A DNA stretch of 62,266 nucleotides from Deltaproteobacteria bacterium HGW-Deltaproteobacteria-15 (GCA_002840535.1 PHBH01000042.1:1-62266); one strand, 5' to 3'. Shown: positions 51,527-60,294, counted from the first letter of the stretch. Made by a program: numbers and translations. The notes: a model not told the origin generated them from the sequence alone.

Positions 51527-52678
51527 TCACGATTCGAACTTGCGAACCTTAGTGCCTTCCCGGAGCTGGCTGGCCGCACTCACGGCAATCGTTTCGCCTC
51601 TCTGAAGGCCCTCGATGATTTCAATGCCATCCGCGCCGGTCAGCGCACCGGTCTTCACCTCGCGAAGGTGAACCGTCATGTCCTCGGATTTGACCACCCA
51701 CACATGAGGGGTTCCACCCTCTTGTGAGAAGACGGCAACAGCGGGGATCACGATGGGAAGGGCCGAGCGCTCCTTCGGTTCCGCCACGACATTGGCCGTC
51801 ATTCCCGGAAGGATATTGATCTTCTCCTCGGGCTGCGGCATTTGAAAGGTCACCTGGTAGGTGAGGGTTTTGGGATCCCCCCTGATGGAGTATTCCTTTA
51901 AGGTCAACGGGTATCTCTTGCCGGGGGCGGGTGCGAACTCTGCGGTGACAACATAGGTTCCAGGATTCCTGATGGGGGCCATCAGGGATTCCGGGACTTC
52001 GACGACGACCTCGACCATTGTGAAGTCGTCCATGCTGAAGATGGTCTGCTTGGCCTGAACCTCCTGGAAGTTGTCGACTGAGCGACTCGACACAATGCCT
52101 GGGAAAGGAGCCTTCAAGTAGGTGTAGCTCAACTGCAGCTTGGCCGTATCCAGGGCTGCTTCAGCCGTTAGAAGGTCGGCATGGGCCATCTCCTTGCGCT
52201 CCATGGCACGGTCGAGATGGCTCAGGGCAACCGCCCCCGGGTCAGCCTTTCTGACGCGCTCCAGCCTCTCGTACTCGACCGTTGATAGCCGGAGGAGGGC
52301 CTTGGCCCGCTGCACGCGGCTTTCGGCATTCCGCAGTGCGACCTCAAAATCTCTGGAGTCAAGCCTCGCAAGGAGGTCCCCCTTCTGTACGCTTTGCCCC
52401 TCTTGAACAGGAAGCTGGACCAGCGTCCCTCCTACCTGAAAGGCCAGTTCCACCCGGTTAAACGCCCGGACCCTGCCGGGCAGACTGCGATTGAGGGCAT
52501 CGTCCCCGGAGGCCACAGTCATGAGCTTGACCGGCCTTATGACTTCTGTTTCCGCTTTCCCGGCCTTGATCTCTTGCTGTTGGTCGCAAGAGAGCAGCGA
52601 GAAGGCGACGACGAGAACAAGAGAAGCGGTTCCAAAGAACCCGTCGCATGTAATCCCGGTGGTAGGTCTATTATTCAT
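51527..52678 (-). CDS. RND efflux membrane fusion protein (lipoprotein)
   Basis: The 383-residue periplasmic adaptor has a signal with lipobox (FSLLSCDQQQ), a barrel-sandwich part (FQVGGTLVQLPVQEGQSVQKGD), a helical hairpin (EYERLERVRKADPGAVA) and beta-barrel/membrane-proximal domains (VPAVAVFSQEGGTPHVWVV). ATG at 52678 with AAGGAAG upstream. The palindromic promoter at 52727 with TATAAG sets a leader of only about 14 nt, which supports this start over one six codons upstream. Confidence 0.9.
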   Translation of the reverse strand: MNNRPTTGITCDGFFGTASLVLVVAFSLLSCDQQQEIKAGKAETEVIRPVKLMTVASGDDALNRSLPGRVRAFNRVELAFQVGGTLVQLPVQEGQSVQKGDLLARLDSRDFEVALRNAESRVQRAKALLRLSTVEYERLERVRKADPGAVALSHLDRAMERKEMAHADLLTAEAALDTAKLQLSYTYLKAPFPGIVSSRSVDNFQEVQAKQTIFSMDDFTMVEVVVEVPESLMAPIRNPGTYVVTAEFAPAPGKRYPLTLKEYSIRGDPKTLTYQVTFQMPQPEEKINILPGMTANVVAEPKERSALPIVIPAVAVFSQEGGTPHVWVVKSEDMTVHLREVKTGALTGADGIEIIEGLQRGETIAVSAASQLREGTKVRKFES

Positions 52679-52698
52679 AGGGGTCTTCCTTAACAAAA

Positions 52699-52742
52699 CT
52701 TATAGCAATCCAACTGGAGATATATATGGGACCTTGGTCCAA
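52699..52742 (-). promoter_or_regulatory. Palindromic activator site and -10 (site 5)
   Basis: TGGGACCTTGGTCCAA at 52727-52742 (one change in the outermost left half). On the minus strand TATAAG (52704-52699) is 24 nt from the GGTCC edge. It drives the RND operon (52678 onward). It lies 27 nt before the end of the receiver-only regulator gene. Confidence 0.75.
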
Positions 52743-52768
52743 CAGGGAGCGCCATCCCGTCTCTTTCT

Positions 52769-53146
52769 TCAAACCTCCTTGCCGCGGGCGAGCTGAATCG
52801 CGTCGAAAAGCGAATTTTCATTAAAAGGTTTCTTCAGGTAGGCTACCGCGCCCGCTTTCGCCGCCCTTTCCCGCCACTGGGGGTTTTCATACGCGGTCAT
52901 GAAAATGAACAGGTACTTCCGCCCTCCTGAGGCGAGCTTCTCTTGAAGCTCAAAACCCGTCATTCCCGGGAGCCGAATGTCCAAAAGAAGACAGCCTTGA
53001 TCCAGGCCGGAGGAGGAATTCAGGAATTCTTCTGCAGACTCGAACGTCAATACGCTATATCCCACAGAGCTGAGCAACCGCTTCAGTGCCCTCCGTATGG
53101 ACTTGTCATCATCCACCACGTATACGGTAAAAGGCTGTTTGACCAT
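52769..53146 (-). CDS. Receiver-only response regulator
   Basis: The 125-residue protein is a CheY-like receiver and nothing more: VYVVDDDKSIRRALKRLL (acidic pocket), LLLDIRLPGMTGFEL (phosphorylation Asp), TAYEN, and YLKKPFNENSLF (Lys). Its sequence is close to the receiver of FixJ-type regulators, such as the one at 53688-54311. ATG at 53146 (GGGAGATGG upstream). The palindromic promoter at 53346 lies about 165 nt before the ATG. The RND operon follows. It probably acts in a phosphorelay with one of the sensor kinases at 54308-58243. Confidence 0.85.
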   Translation of the reverse strand: MVKQPFTVYVVDDDKSIRRALKRLLSSVGYSVLTFESAEEFLNSSSGLDQGCLLLDIRLPGMTGFELQEKLASGGRKYLFIFMTAYENPQWRERAAKAGAVAYLKKPFNENSLFDAIQLARGKEV

Positions 53147-53220
53147 CCATCTCCCGTTATGCCGGCATCCCTGCAGATGAATGCAAGCGCTTTCTCCCGA
53201 GGGTGTTCCGGTCTTCATTG

Positions 53221-53300
53221 AAGCTCCCTGCGGCCCCGCGGAGCGGGATCTCCGCTTCGCTACGACAAGCCTGCAGGGAATGCGCTCGCTGTTTCGGTTC
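53221..53300. repeat. GC-rich palindromic spacer with shared 20-bp word
   Basis: CCCCGCGGAGCGGGATCTCCG and neighbours form a stem. The stretch ends with TGCGCTCGCTGTTTCGGTTC (53281-53300), found exactly at 37800-37819. This appears to be part of a short interspersed repeat. Confidence 0.5.
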
Positions 53301-53317
53301 CATCTTCGCTGATGTAC

Positions 53318-53361
53318 TTTATAGGGATTGAAAGGATGAAAGATATTGGACCTTGGTCCAA
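53318..53361 (-). promoter_or_regulatory. Palindromic activator site and -10 (site 6)
   Basis: Perfect TTGGACCTTGGTCCAA at 53346-53361. Minus strand: TATAAA (53323-53318), 24 nt from the GGTCC edge. It leads to the receiver-only regulator. The spacer (CTTTCATCCTTTCAATCCC) is nearly the same as at sites 1 and 4, beyond what the palindrome requires. Confidence 0.75.
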
Positions 53362-53687
53362 TGAGGCCGGGGAAAGACAGGGGTCAGAGATCAGAAGTCA
53401 GAGAAGGTAAAAGACTTTTTCACCGCAGAGGCGCAGAGGTCGCAGAGTGAATTCTTTTTTTGTCTGCGGGGAGACGACCGCAGACAAAAAGGAGCGCTCT
53501 CAATTCCTCCTCCTATTGTGTAAATGTCGGCTGTGAACTTTCACGCTATACTTTGCTTTCTCCAGGTTCGAAGAAGAAACGACCCGACGCGCAGCGGTTG
53601 AGCTTTTCCAATGGCGGTATCTCCCGCCATTGGAAAAAAAACCTCCTCTCCGCGTTCTCTGCGTCTCCGCGGTGAAACAGGTTTTCG
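53362..53687. repeat. Cluster of hairpins and inverted repeats, no gene
   Basis: Outer arms TTTCACCGCAGAGGCGCAGAG (53419 region) and CTGCGTCTCCGCGGTGAAA (53,660-53,680) are complementary. Inside are two perfect hairpins: TTTTTGTCTGCGG with CCGCAGACAAAAA (53458-53491) and TTTTCCAATGGCGG with its complement (53604-53637). Such arms are common short repeats in these genomes. They separate the FixJ-type gene from the receiver-only gene. Confidence 0.65.
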
Positions 53688-54311
53688 TCAGGTCGAGGAA
53701 TGGACTTCAAGCTTTTCGGCAAAGCGAACGAGGTCTGCAAAGGATTGGGCGCACATTTTCTCCATTACACGGGCCCGGTGCACCTTGATGGTCTTTTCGG
53801 CCGTCCCCAGATCGAAGGCAACCTGCTTGTTCAGCATACCGCTGACCACAAGTCCAAAAACCTCGCGTTCCCGTGGAGTCAGTGTAGCCGCCCTTGCACG
53901 AAGCACTTTCATCATATTCTGCTCTTGCCGCAAGCGGCGGTGCTTTTCTATTCCCCGGGAAACCGCATCCAGGAGCTCCGATTCTTCAAAAGGCTTCTGT
54001 AGAAAATCCATGGCGCCTGCCTTCAAGGCCCTGACGCTTGCGGGGATAGTCCCATGGCCGGTGATGAAAACAATGGGCAAGCAAACACACTTCCTGGCCA
54101 GGCAGTCCTGGAGTTCGAGACCGCTTATTTTCGGCATCTGAATATCAAGGATGATGCATCCCGTCATATCGGGACAGCTGAAATCGAGGAATTCAGTGGC
54201 CGATGCGAAAGTATTCACGCAGTAGCCCGACGATCGAAGCAAACGCTCGAGGGCCTTTCGGACGGATGGGTCGTCGTCGATAACATATACAAAGGGCTTT
54301 TCCTCTGTCAT
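53688..54311 (-). CDS. FixJ-type response regulator (receiver plus LuxR HTH)
   Basis: The 207-residue regulator has a receiver domain (VYVIDDDPSVRKALERLL, IILDIQMPKISGLEL, DFLQKPFEESELL) and a LuxR/FixJ-type helix-turn-helix (LTPREREVFGLVVSGMLNKQ ... KTIKVHRARVMEKM). The ATG overlaps the kinase stop codon at 54308 (ATGA). It is the transcription-factor partner of the sensor kinase 54308-56560. It is a candidate, among others, for control of the local genes, though FixJ-type sites do not normally look like the TTGGACC palindrome. Confidence 0.92.
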   Translation of the reverse strand: MTEEKPFVYVIDDDPSVRKALERLLRSSGYCVNTFASATEFLDFSCPDMTGCIILDIQMPKISGLELQDCLARKCVCLPIVFITGHGTIPASVRALKAGAMDFLQKPFEESELLDAVSRGIEKHRRLRQEQNMMKVLRARAATLTPREREVFGLVVSGMLNKQVAFDLGTAEKTIKVHRARVMEKMCAQSFADLVRFAEKLEVHSST

Positions 54312-56560
54312 GACCGGTCCCCCTGGTGCGCCGGCAGCGTGAAGCCAAAGGTGGCGCCGCCATCCTCGTTGTTCAAAGCTTCCATACTCCCGCCATGTTC
54401 CTTGATGATTTCCTTGCAGATGAAAAGCCCCATGCCCAAACCCTCGTTGCTCGTTGTGCAAAAGGGTTCGAAAAGCCGGTCAGAAATCCCTTGATCGATG
54501 CCAATTCCGAAATCCGTTACAGACGCCTTCACGGTTCCGGCGTCCGGCATCGCGGTCCTCACGATGATTTTTCTTTGAGCCCGTGGAGAATTTCTCGTGG
54601 CAGTTGCGCTGTTATGGATCAGATTCAGCATCACCTGTTGCAGCAGGAGGCGGTCCCCGCGAATCATTTTCACATCAGGGCTCAATTTCATGAGAATGGA
54701 CAGTCCCCGGAGAAGAGACTCTCCGCGTATGAGGGTGATCACCTCGCGAATAGCCTTGTTCAGATCCAACAATTCCTGCTCGGGCTTTTCCTTTTTTACA
54801 AGAGCCCTGACTTTCTGCACCACTTCGACGGCCCGCCTGTCGTCCCGGACGATGTCGTCCAGGATTTTCAGGACTTCAATGATGTCCGGTGCGGTCCCGC
54901 CGAGAAATCGCCGAGCCGCCTCCGCGTTGCTCAGAATGGCCGTGAGCGGCTGATTGATCTCGTGAGCCAGCGTGGAGGTAAATTTGCCGATCATGGTGAG
55001 ACGGCTCATGTTGGCCAGTTCCGCCCTGCGCTGCCGGGCCTCGGCCTCGGCATTCAACCGCTCTGTAATGTCACGCGCAGCGGCATAAATCAGGTTTCCG
55101 GCCGCGGCTGAGTTCCATTCCAGCCAACGGTAGGTGCCGTCTTTGCAGCGGTATCGGTTCTCAAAAGCATATATTTCCTTCTGAGATGCAATGTCGGTAA
55201 AAACCCCCTGGGTGGCGTGCAAGTCCTCGGGGTGAACAAAGTCGAAGAACCGATTGGCCATGAGCTCTTCCCTGCTGTAACCGAGGACCCTTTCCCATGC
55301 GGGGTTCAGGCGCAGGAAATACCCCTCTGTGTCTGCTACGCAAAACAAGTCCAGAGTAACGGTGAAGAATTGGTCCAGTTCAGCAGTTTTCGTCAAAAGC
55401 GAATTCTCGGCCGATTTCCTGCGTCGTTTCTGAATCAACAGCCCAATGAGGAGGAATGACTGGGCCGTGATAAAAGCCAAGGCACCGATTGTGTAGTACC
55501 TGTAGTCCCAAAGCGTAAACTCCCTGTTTACGATGACGCTACCCTTGGGCAAAACCGACTCGTTCAATCCCCATCGCCTGAGCTGCCGCCAGTCGAACAT
55601 CGGAATGGGAGGCACGTCCAGGGCGGCAGAAACGTTCTCCGGCGGTTGGACCCCCTTGAGGACATCCAGAGCCAGTTCACCAGCCTTTTTGCCGATTCCT
55701 TCGAAGTTGATCAGAGAGCCCCCTGCAATGCCGTATCCCAGAGCAACCTCGAGCAACCCGAAAATCGGCGCCGCGGAGACTTGACTCAGCCGTTGGGCCA
55801 AGTCTCTGGCCATGTAGTTTCGGCCGGAAACATCCTGGCTATAAATCAGGAGAAGGACAATGGTGTCAGGAGGAACGGTGGACAGAGCGGTCAGCACACC
55901 CTCAAAGTCCATACGGTTCAAGTAGCGAAAATTCATGCGATCTCCCCACTTCTTGAAATCGCGCCGAGCCTGATCTTCTATCCTTCTGTCAACCTCGTGG
56001 GTTCCGCTTACGACATACGCGTGTTTTGCTCCAGGGATCAGCTTCAGTGCAATCTCGAGAGTGCCCTTCACATCAGGTGTTGCGGAATGACCGATGATGC
56101 GTCGCTCCGTTTTGGGCAATCTGAAGCCTTTCGGCAGGTAAAGCGCCAGAACGGGAACATCCGGAAAGAACTCCCGGCCGTCATTCAATAGAAATTCCAA
56201 GGCCTCCGGGAACATTGTAATAATCATGTCCAGATTGCGATGCCCGTACCGCACACGCATCTCCTCGACAAGAAGTCTCCTGTACTCGGGGCCGGGATTT
56301 CGCCTCAGGTCCAGGGATTGAAAATAATGGTTTGCAGCAGGTATCCCACCGGACCGCAGTGCCGTTGAGAGCCCATGGTCGGTTTCAACGAAAACGGGTG
56401 CGTTGGCTTCGTGGGAATGCAGGACGAGAACGTTTTTCGCTTCCATGGCCTGTTGAGGTTGTGCATGGGCCGGGACGGCACGAGGAATACCGGCGAGCAT
56501 GAGGAAAAGAAAGAAGGTATAAAGAAAGATCATCCCTCTGTTTTGGCGGTCAATCGGCAT
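54308..56560 (-). CDS. Hybrid sensor: periplasmic ABC-binding-like domain, PAS, histidine kinase
   Basis: The 750-residue membrane sensor has a signal/TM (FLYTFFLFLMLAGIPRA), a periplasmic ABC substrate-binding-like domain (about 45-330; NVLVLHSHEANAPVFVE), a second membrane helix (about 355-375, YYTIGALAFITAQSFLLIGLLI), a PAS domain (TLDLFCVADTEGYFLRLNPA), then HisKA with AHEINQPLTAIL (His) and a HATPase domain (NLIHNSATAT, DFGIGIDQGI, GLGMGLFICKEI). HEINQPL is typical of FixL/DctB-like kinases that pair with FixJ-type regulators. The start at 56560 is uncertain; one nine codons later is possible. Confidence 0.9.
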   Translation of the reverse strand: MPIDRQNRGMIFLYTFFLFLMLAGIPRAVPAHAQPQQAMEAKNVLVLHSHEANAPVFVETDHGLSTALRSGGIPAANHYFQSLDLRRNPGPEYRRLLVEEMRVRYGHRNLDMIITMFPEALEFLLNDGREFFPDVPVLALYLPKGFRLPKTERRIIGHSATPDVKGTLEIALKLIPGAKHAYVVSGTHEVDRRIEDQARRDFKKWGDRMNFRYLNRMDFEGVLTALSTVPPDTIVLLLIYSQDVSGRNYMARDLAQRLSQVSAAPIFGLLEVALGYGIAGGSLINFEGIGKKAGELALDVLKGVQPPENVSAALDVPPIPMFDWRQLRRWGLNESVLPKGSVIVNREFTLWDYRYYTIGALAFITAQSFLLIGLLIQKRRRKSAENSLLTKTAELDQFFTVTLDLFCVADTEGYFLRLNPAWERVLGYSREELMANRFFDFVHPEDLHATQGVFTDIASQKEIYAFENRYRCKDGTYRWLEWNSAAAGNLIYAAARDITERLNAEAEARQRRAELANMSRLTMIGKFTSTLAHEINQPLTAILSNAEAARRFLGGTAPDIIEVLKILDDIVRDDRRAVEVVQKVRALVKKEKPEQELLDLNKAIREVITLIRGESLLRGLSILMKLSPDVKMIRGDRLLLQQVMLNLIHNSATATRNSPRAQRKIIVRTAMPDAGTVKASVTDFGIGIDQGISDRLFEPFCTTSNEGLGMGLFICKEIIKEHGGSMEALNNEDGGATFGFTLPAHQGDRS

Positions 56561-56956
56561 CACTGACTCTGTTGACAACACAGGGCACCTTGAGAAAGTG
56601 AGGCTAGGTTTAGCAACAACTAAACCAACCCTCTTCAGGTCTTACAGTATCTCTTAAGTGAGGCGGGATCACTATGGGGCTTGTGTCTTATTCTACGAAC
56701 CCGCACGGACTGAGGCGCAAGCCTATGAACTCCGAGGCAGGCATACGTATCTTGTATTCAAAGTAAGTATCTCGGTCCTCCCATGCGAACGAGCGGAAGC
56801 TCAAATACGCAGATCTCGATTCTCTGCCGCTAGTGATCCGGAAGATGTCGAAGAGGCTACTTTTGATCTGTTATCTCTGCAGAACCAGGAATGCCATCGA
56901 AGCTTGCCGTGACTCTTTATCTGCCGGTTGGGAAAAATTTTATAAGCCCGGGTGAA
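56561..56956. other. Intergenic stretch without a supported gene
   Basis: Between the two sensor kinase genes I see no protein with a ribosome site or known motif. It contains AT-rich sequence near 56,610-56,650 that may carry the promoter of the kinase at 56560. The palindromic activator motif is absent. Confidence 0.4.
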
Positions 56957-58243
56957 TCAGTCACGCATTGCAGGCAGTACGATGATGAAAGTCGAACCTT
57001 TGCCAGGAGCGCTCTTCGCAGTGATCGTTCCCCCATGTCTTTCGACAATCCTCTGGCATATCGAAAGCCCAATCCCGGAGCCTTTGTAGGTGCTGTTCCG
57101 GTCATGCAATCTCTTGAAGGGCATAAAGATGGTTCCAGCGTCCTTCTCCTCAAAGCCAATTCCGTTATCCTCGACCAGAATTCGGTGAAGAAAGTGGTCT
57201 TCACTTGTTCGACTGGAAATCTTTATCAAAGGTCTTTCTTCGCCGTGAAATTTTAAAGCGTTGCCGATGAGATTTTGAAAGAGTTGACGCATCTGATATG
57301 AGTTCGCCTTTACGATCGGGAGCTCCTCCACCTCCAGGTGTCCGTTTGTTTCCTGAATCCTCGCTTCCAGATCATCGATCACCTCGCGAACAACCATCGT
57401 AAGGTTTATGGTGGAACAGGGTTCAGCTTTGCCGGATGCTCTCGAATAGTCGAGAAGACCCGTGAGCATGTCCTGCATTCGTTGTGCTGCCTCCTGTATT
57501 CTCTTCAGATAATCCAACCCATTCCCATCGAGGGAGCGGCCGTATTCGTCCATCAACCTGCTGCTGAATAGACCGATTTTCCGGAGGGGCTCCTGAAGAT
57601 CGTGAGAAGCCAGCAGGGTGAATTCCTGAAGGGCTTGGTACACTTGCAAAAACTCTGCTGTTCGATCCTGGATACGAGACTGCACTTGCGCGTATGCATT
57701 TCGCAGAAGCTTGTCCGATCGATGACGCGCCAGTGCATTTCCGAAAATGGTGGCGAGCAGTTCCAAGAGGGTGATTTCGGGCGACCAGTCCCGGTATTCC
57801 CGATAGCAGGCGATCCCCAAAGACCCGATCGTCCTGCCATCGGCTCTCAGGGGCAAAAGGACGTGGGATTTCATCCCCCTGAGTCTTACATAACGGCGTT
57901 CAGCCTCCGCCTCAGGAGGAAGCCCATCGGGCAGGTGTGGGAAGAGCTTGACATGTCCTGCCCTGATCTCATCCGTATACCAGGGGAATTCATCGGCGAA
58001 ATCGACTTGAAGCATGGGAGGAGCGCCCGCCCTGACATAGATATGGGTCGGGAAAAGCGATTTCTCCTCCATGTCGAACTGAGCCAATCCGCCCCGATCC
58101 GCTCCCAGGTTGGATACAATCTGTTCAAGCGCGTGGTCAATCTCCCAATCCAACGACGCCGGGCTAATGAACCGCGCCGACAAGTCTGAAACAAGGCTCC
58201 CAAACCGCATTCGATCTTCGTATGACTGTTGGTTCGTCCCCAC
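56957..58243 (-). CDS. Cytoplasmic GAF-domain sensor histidine kinase
   Basis: The 428-residue soluble kinase has an N-terminal GAF domain (about 20-185; DWEIDHALEQIVSNLGADRG, SHVLLPLRADGRTIGSLGIA), HisKA with LLASHDLQEPLRKIGLFSSR (His in SHDLQEPLR), and HATPase (NLIGNALKFHG, DNGIGFEEKDA, GSGIGLSICQRIVERHGG). The H-box type resembles bacteriophytochrome/CBCR-group kinases. GTG start at 58243 with AGGAGG 7 nt upstream. It has no regulator gene adjacent in its own transcript; the receiver-only protein at 52769 or the FixJ-type regulator could be partners. Confidence 0.9.
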   Translation of the reverse strand: MGTNQQSYEDRMRFGSLVSDLSARFISPASLDWEIDHALEQIVSNLGADRGGLAQFDMEEKSLFPTHIYVRAGAPPMLQVDFADEFPWYTDEIRAGHVKLFPHLPDGLPPEAEAERRYVRLRGMKSHVLLPLRADGRTIGSLGIACYREYRDWSPEITLLELLATIFGNALARHRSDKLLRNAYAQVQSRIQDRTAEFLQVYQALQEFTLLASHDLQEPLRKIGLFSSRLMDEYGRSLDGNGLDYLKRIQEAAQRMQDMLTGLLDYSRASGKAEPCSTINLTMVVREVIDDLEARIQETNGHLEVEELPIVKANSYQMRQLFQNLIGNALKFHGEERPLIKISSRTSEDHFLHRILVEDNGIGFEEKDAGTIFMPFKRLHDRNSTYKGSGIGLSICQRIVERHGGTITAKSAPGKGSTFIIVLPAMRD

Positions 58244-58304
58244 GAAATCGCCTCCTGGTATCGTTAACGGCGACAGACGAGATCATTTCCAATTCAGAAC
58301 ATGA

Positions 58305-59228
58305 TCAATCTGACGATTCCACCCTTCCGTGCAGGGCCACCTCCTCGTTGAACACGGGCTCCGACCGGGCTCCCTGCTGCAGCGGTATCTCAGCATGCCC
58401 ATGCTCAGGCTGAGAAGCCGTCATGTCCAGATGCACATCCCTTTGAGGATACGCGAAGGTGATCCCCTCCTTGTCGAATCGGAGTTTCACCCTCTCCATC
58501 AGATCGGAACGGACTTTGAAGTATTTCAAATTCTCCACCCAGCACCTGGCCGAGAGCTCAACCCCATCAGCTCCGATGTCCACCACATAGACGGCCGGGG
58601 CAGGTTTCTTCTGGACCCTCTCATCACCGGTCACCAGCTCCTTCAGCACCTCCTTGGCCTTCAGGAGATCGTCCTTGTACCCGATAGTCACATTGATCCG
58701 GACCCGACGGGTGGGTGTGAAGTGAAAATTGTTGATGACGGACTTGAACAACAACTGGTTGGGTATGAACAAGGTCTTGCCGTCGAACGTTTTCAGGCGG
58801 GTGTAGGTAAAGGTCATCGCCTCCACTTTGCCTATGAGCCCGCCGATCTCGACCGTGTTTCCCGTCTTGAAGGGGAGCGTGGGGATGTACGGCCGGAGAA
58901 GCACGACAAAGCCGATCACCACCAGGGCAGCGGCGATCAGGAGGCGTCTGATCACAAGGTCCCTCATTCCCATATAGTGGAGGGAAAAGGATATGACAGC
59001 GACAATCAGCACGATGTTCAGGACAGTCATCACCACGGAGAGGAGATACCGGTTTTCGGTAAATCTCGGAAGCGTTCGCCTCAGCCAGGCGAGGAAAAGC
59101 TTCACCACGATCAACCCCAACAGGAACATCACCGCGGCTATGAGGATTTCTCCCCCATACTGAATGACGAAATCCCCCGTTGATCTCCAGCTGGAAAGCT
59201 GTTCCATCCCACGAAGTTTCGCTTCCAT
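58305..59228 (-). CDS. MscS-family mechanosensitive ion channel
   Basis: The 307-residue channel has about four membrane helices (AAVMFLLGLIVVKLFLAWL, LSVVMTVLNIVLIVAVISF, LIAAALVVIGFVVLL) and the MscS beta domain with FKTGNTVEIGGLIGKVEAM and LKTFDGKTLFIPNQLLF. GGAGGAGG precedes the ATG. It follows the DUF2950 gene by 47 nt on the same strand, probably in one operon. It releases osmolytes under membrane tension. Confidence 0.9.
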   Translation of the reverse strand: MEAKLRGMEQLSSWRSTGDFVIQYGGEILIAAVMFLLGLIVVKLFLAWLRRTLPRFTENRYLLSVVMTVLNIVLIVAVISFSLHYMGMRDLVIRRLLIAAALVVIGFVVLLRPYIPTLPFKTGNTVEIGGLIGKVEAMTFTYTRLKTFDGKTLFIPNQLLFKSVINNFHFTPTRRVRINVTIGYKDDLLKAKEVLKELVTGDERVQKKPAPAVYVVDIGADGVELSARCWVENLKYFKVRSDLMERVKLRFDKEGITFAYPQRDVHLDMTASQPEHGHAEIPLQQGARSEPVFNEEVALHGRVESSD

Positions 59229-59275
59229 GTGGACCTCCTCCGGGATTCGATCATGCTCCGTTGGTCATGCGCCGC

Positions 59276-60256
59276 TCACCGTTCTGCGGATGGCTGCTCA
59301 ACCTTTTTCCACGAGCTGTCAGGGTCGAAGACCTTCATGGCGAGCGCGGCCTTTTCGGTTCCACGGCCCATGTCCTGCTGATAAACCATCCCATCATGGT
59401 TCACGATAAAACTCATGATGCCCGACGACCCGTACTGGGCCGGGTACGCAACGAGGGCGAAACCTCCGATCATGCTCCCATTCGCCACATAGCCATATTC
59501 GCCGCCCTTCGCGTGCTTCCCTTGGCCATTGAGAATCCTGTAGTAGTATCCGTGATAGGGAGAGGAATTGCCGCTTGAAGGTTCGCCGTAGCCTTCTTTC
59601 TGGGCGGCGGCCACCAGGAGCCCTAACGGGCTCTGCTCCCCGTCTCTTTCTGCCTTCCAGTACAGGCCGTTCTTTTTTCCTCGATCGCTGTTGAACTTCT
59701 GGGCATATTCCAGAAGTCCGTCATTGTCCCTGTCCTTGAGCGCGTATTCCCGCTGTGCGTCAACATAGGCCAGACAAACCTGGATGGAATTCAGCTCATT
59801 CCGGCCGATCCTCCGGGCAAGGATTTCCTCTCTTCCTTCTTTTGCATTGAACCGCCAGGACCCGTCTTCCTTGACCACAGGGATGGGAAAGGGCCAATCC
59901 TCACTCCCCACATAAAGCACCATCTTGCGGTCTGCGGATTCCTCCAGCCTGTTTTTCTCCTGATACAGACTCACGAATGTTTCACGGCCCGATCGGTCGG
60001 CAACAGGGTCCCCTGATGACACGATGTCCCGGCTGTCCGGACCGAAGAAGCTCAACAGGCTTTTGATGTCATGCGATCCTGCAGCCCTTATCATGGCCTC
60101 TACCGCCTCTCCAGGCGAGGAGAAGGTTTCTTGTTTCGGAGCCGCCGCGGGGGATGGGCCGAAGTTCATAAGGGTTGTAAACAAAGCGGCTATGAGGAAT
60201 TCCCCGCAGACTCTGACTGATGAAGTCCTTTTCCTTCCATCGATGTTGGTCCCCAT
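59276..60256 (-). CDS. DUF2950 family secreted protein
   Basis: The 326-residue protein has a signal region (VCGEFLIAALFTTLMNF ... AAAP) and the DUF2950 pattern: FSSPGEAVEAMIRAAGSHD, EDWPFPIPVVKEDGSWRFN, GREEILARRIGRNELN, and FIVNHDGMVYQQDMG near the end. ATG at 60256 with AAGGAGGGAG upstream. It directly follows the DUF3300 gene (38 nt), a pairing that is conserved in many proteobacteria. The function of the pair is unknown. Confidence 0.88.
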   Translation of the reverse strand: MGTNIDGRKRTSSVRVCGEFLIAALFTTLMNFGPSPAAAPKQETFSSPGEAVEAMIRAAGSHDIKSLLSFFGPDSRDIVSSGDPVADRSGRETFVSLYQEKNRLEESADRKMVLYVGSEDWPFPIPVVKEDGSWRFNAKEGREEILARRIGRNELNSIQVCLAYVDAQREYALKDRDNDGLLEYAQKFNSDRGKKNGLYWKAERDGEQSPLGLLVAAAQKEGYGEPSSGNSSPYHGYYYRILNGQGKHAKGGEYGYVANGSMIGGFALVAYPAQYGSSGIMSFIVNHDGMVYQQDMGRGTEKAALAMKVFDPDSSWKKVEQPSAER

Positions 60257-60294
60257 CGCTTCTCCCTCCTTGAAATCGTGCGGCTCCGACGCAC

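Noticed and set aside
53456..53491. Intrinsic terminator after the FixJ-type gene
   Set aside because: On the minus strand the stem is followed by A residues, not T.
53604..53637. Activator site similar to the TTGGACC palindrome (TTTTCCAATGGCGG arms)
   Set aside because: Sequence differs, no box at 24 nt, and it lies inside a repeat cluster.
56658..56912. 84-codon frame between the kinases
   Set aside because: No ribosome site or recognisable motif; mixed composition.
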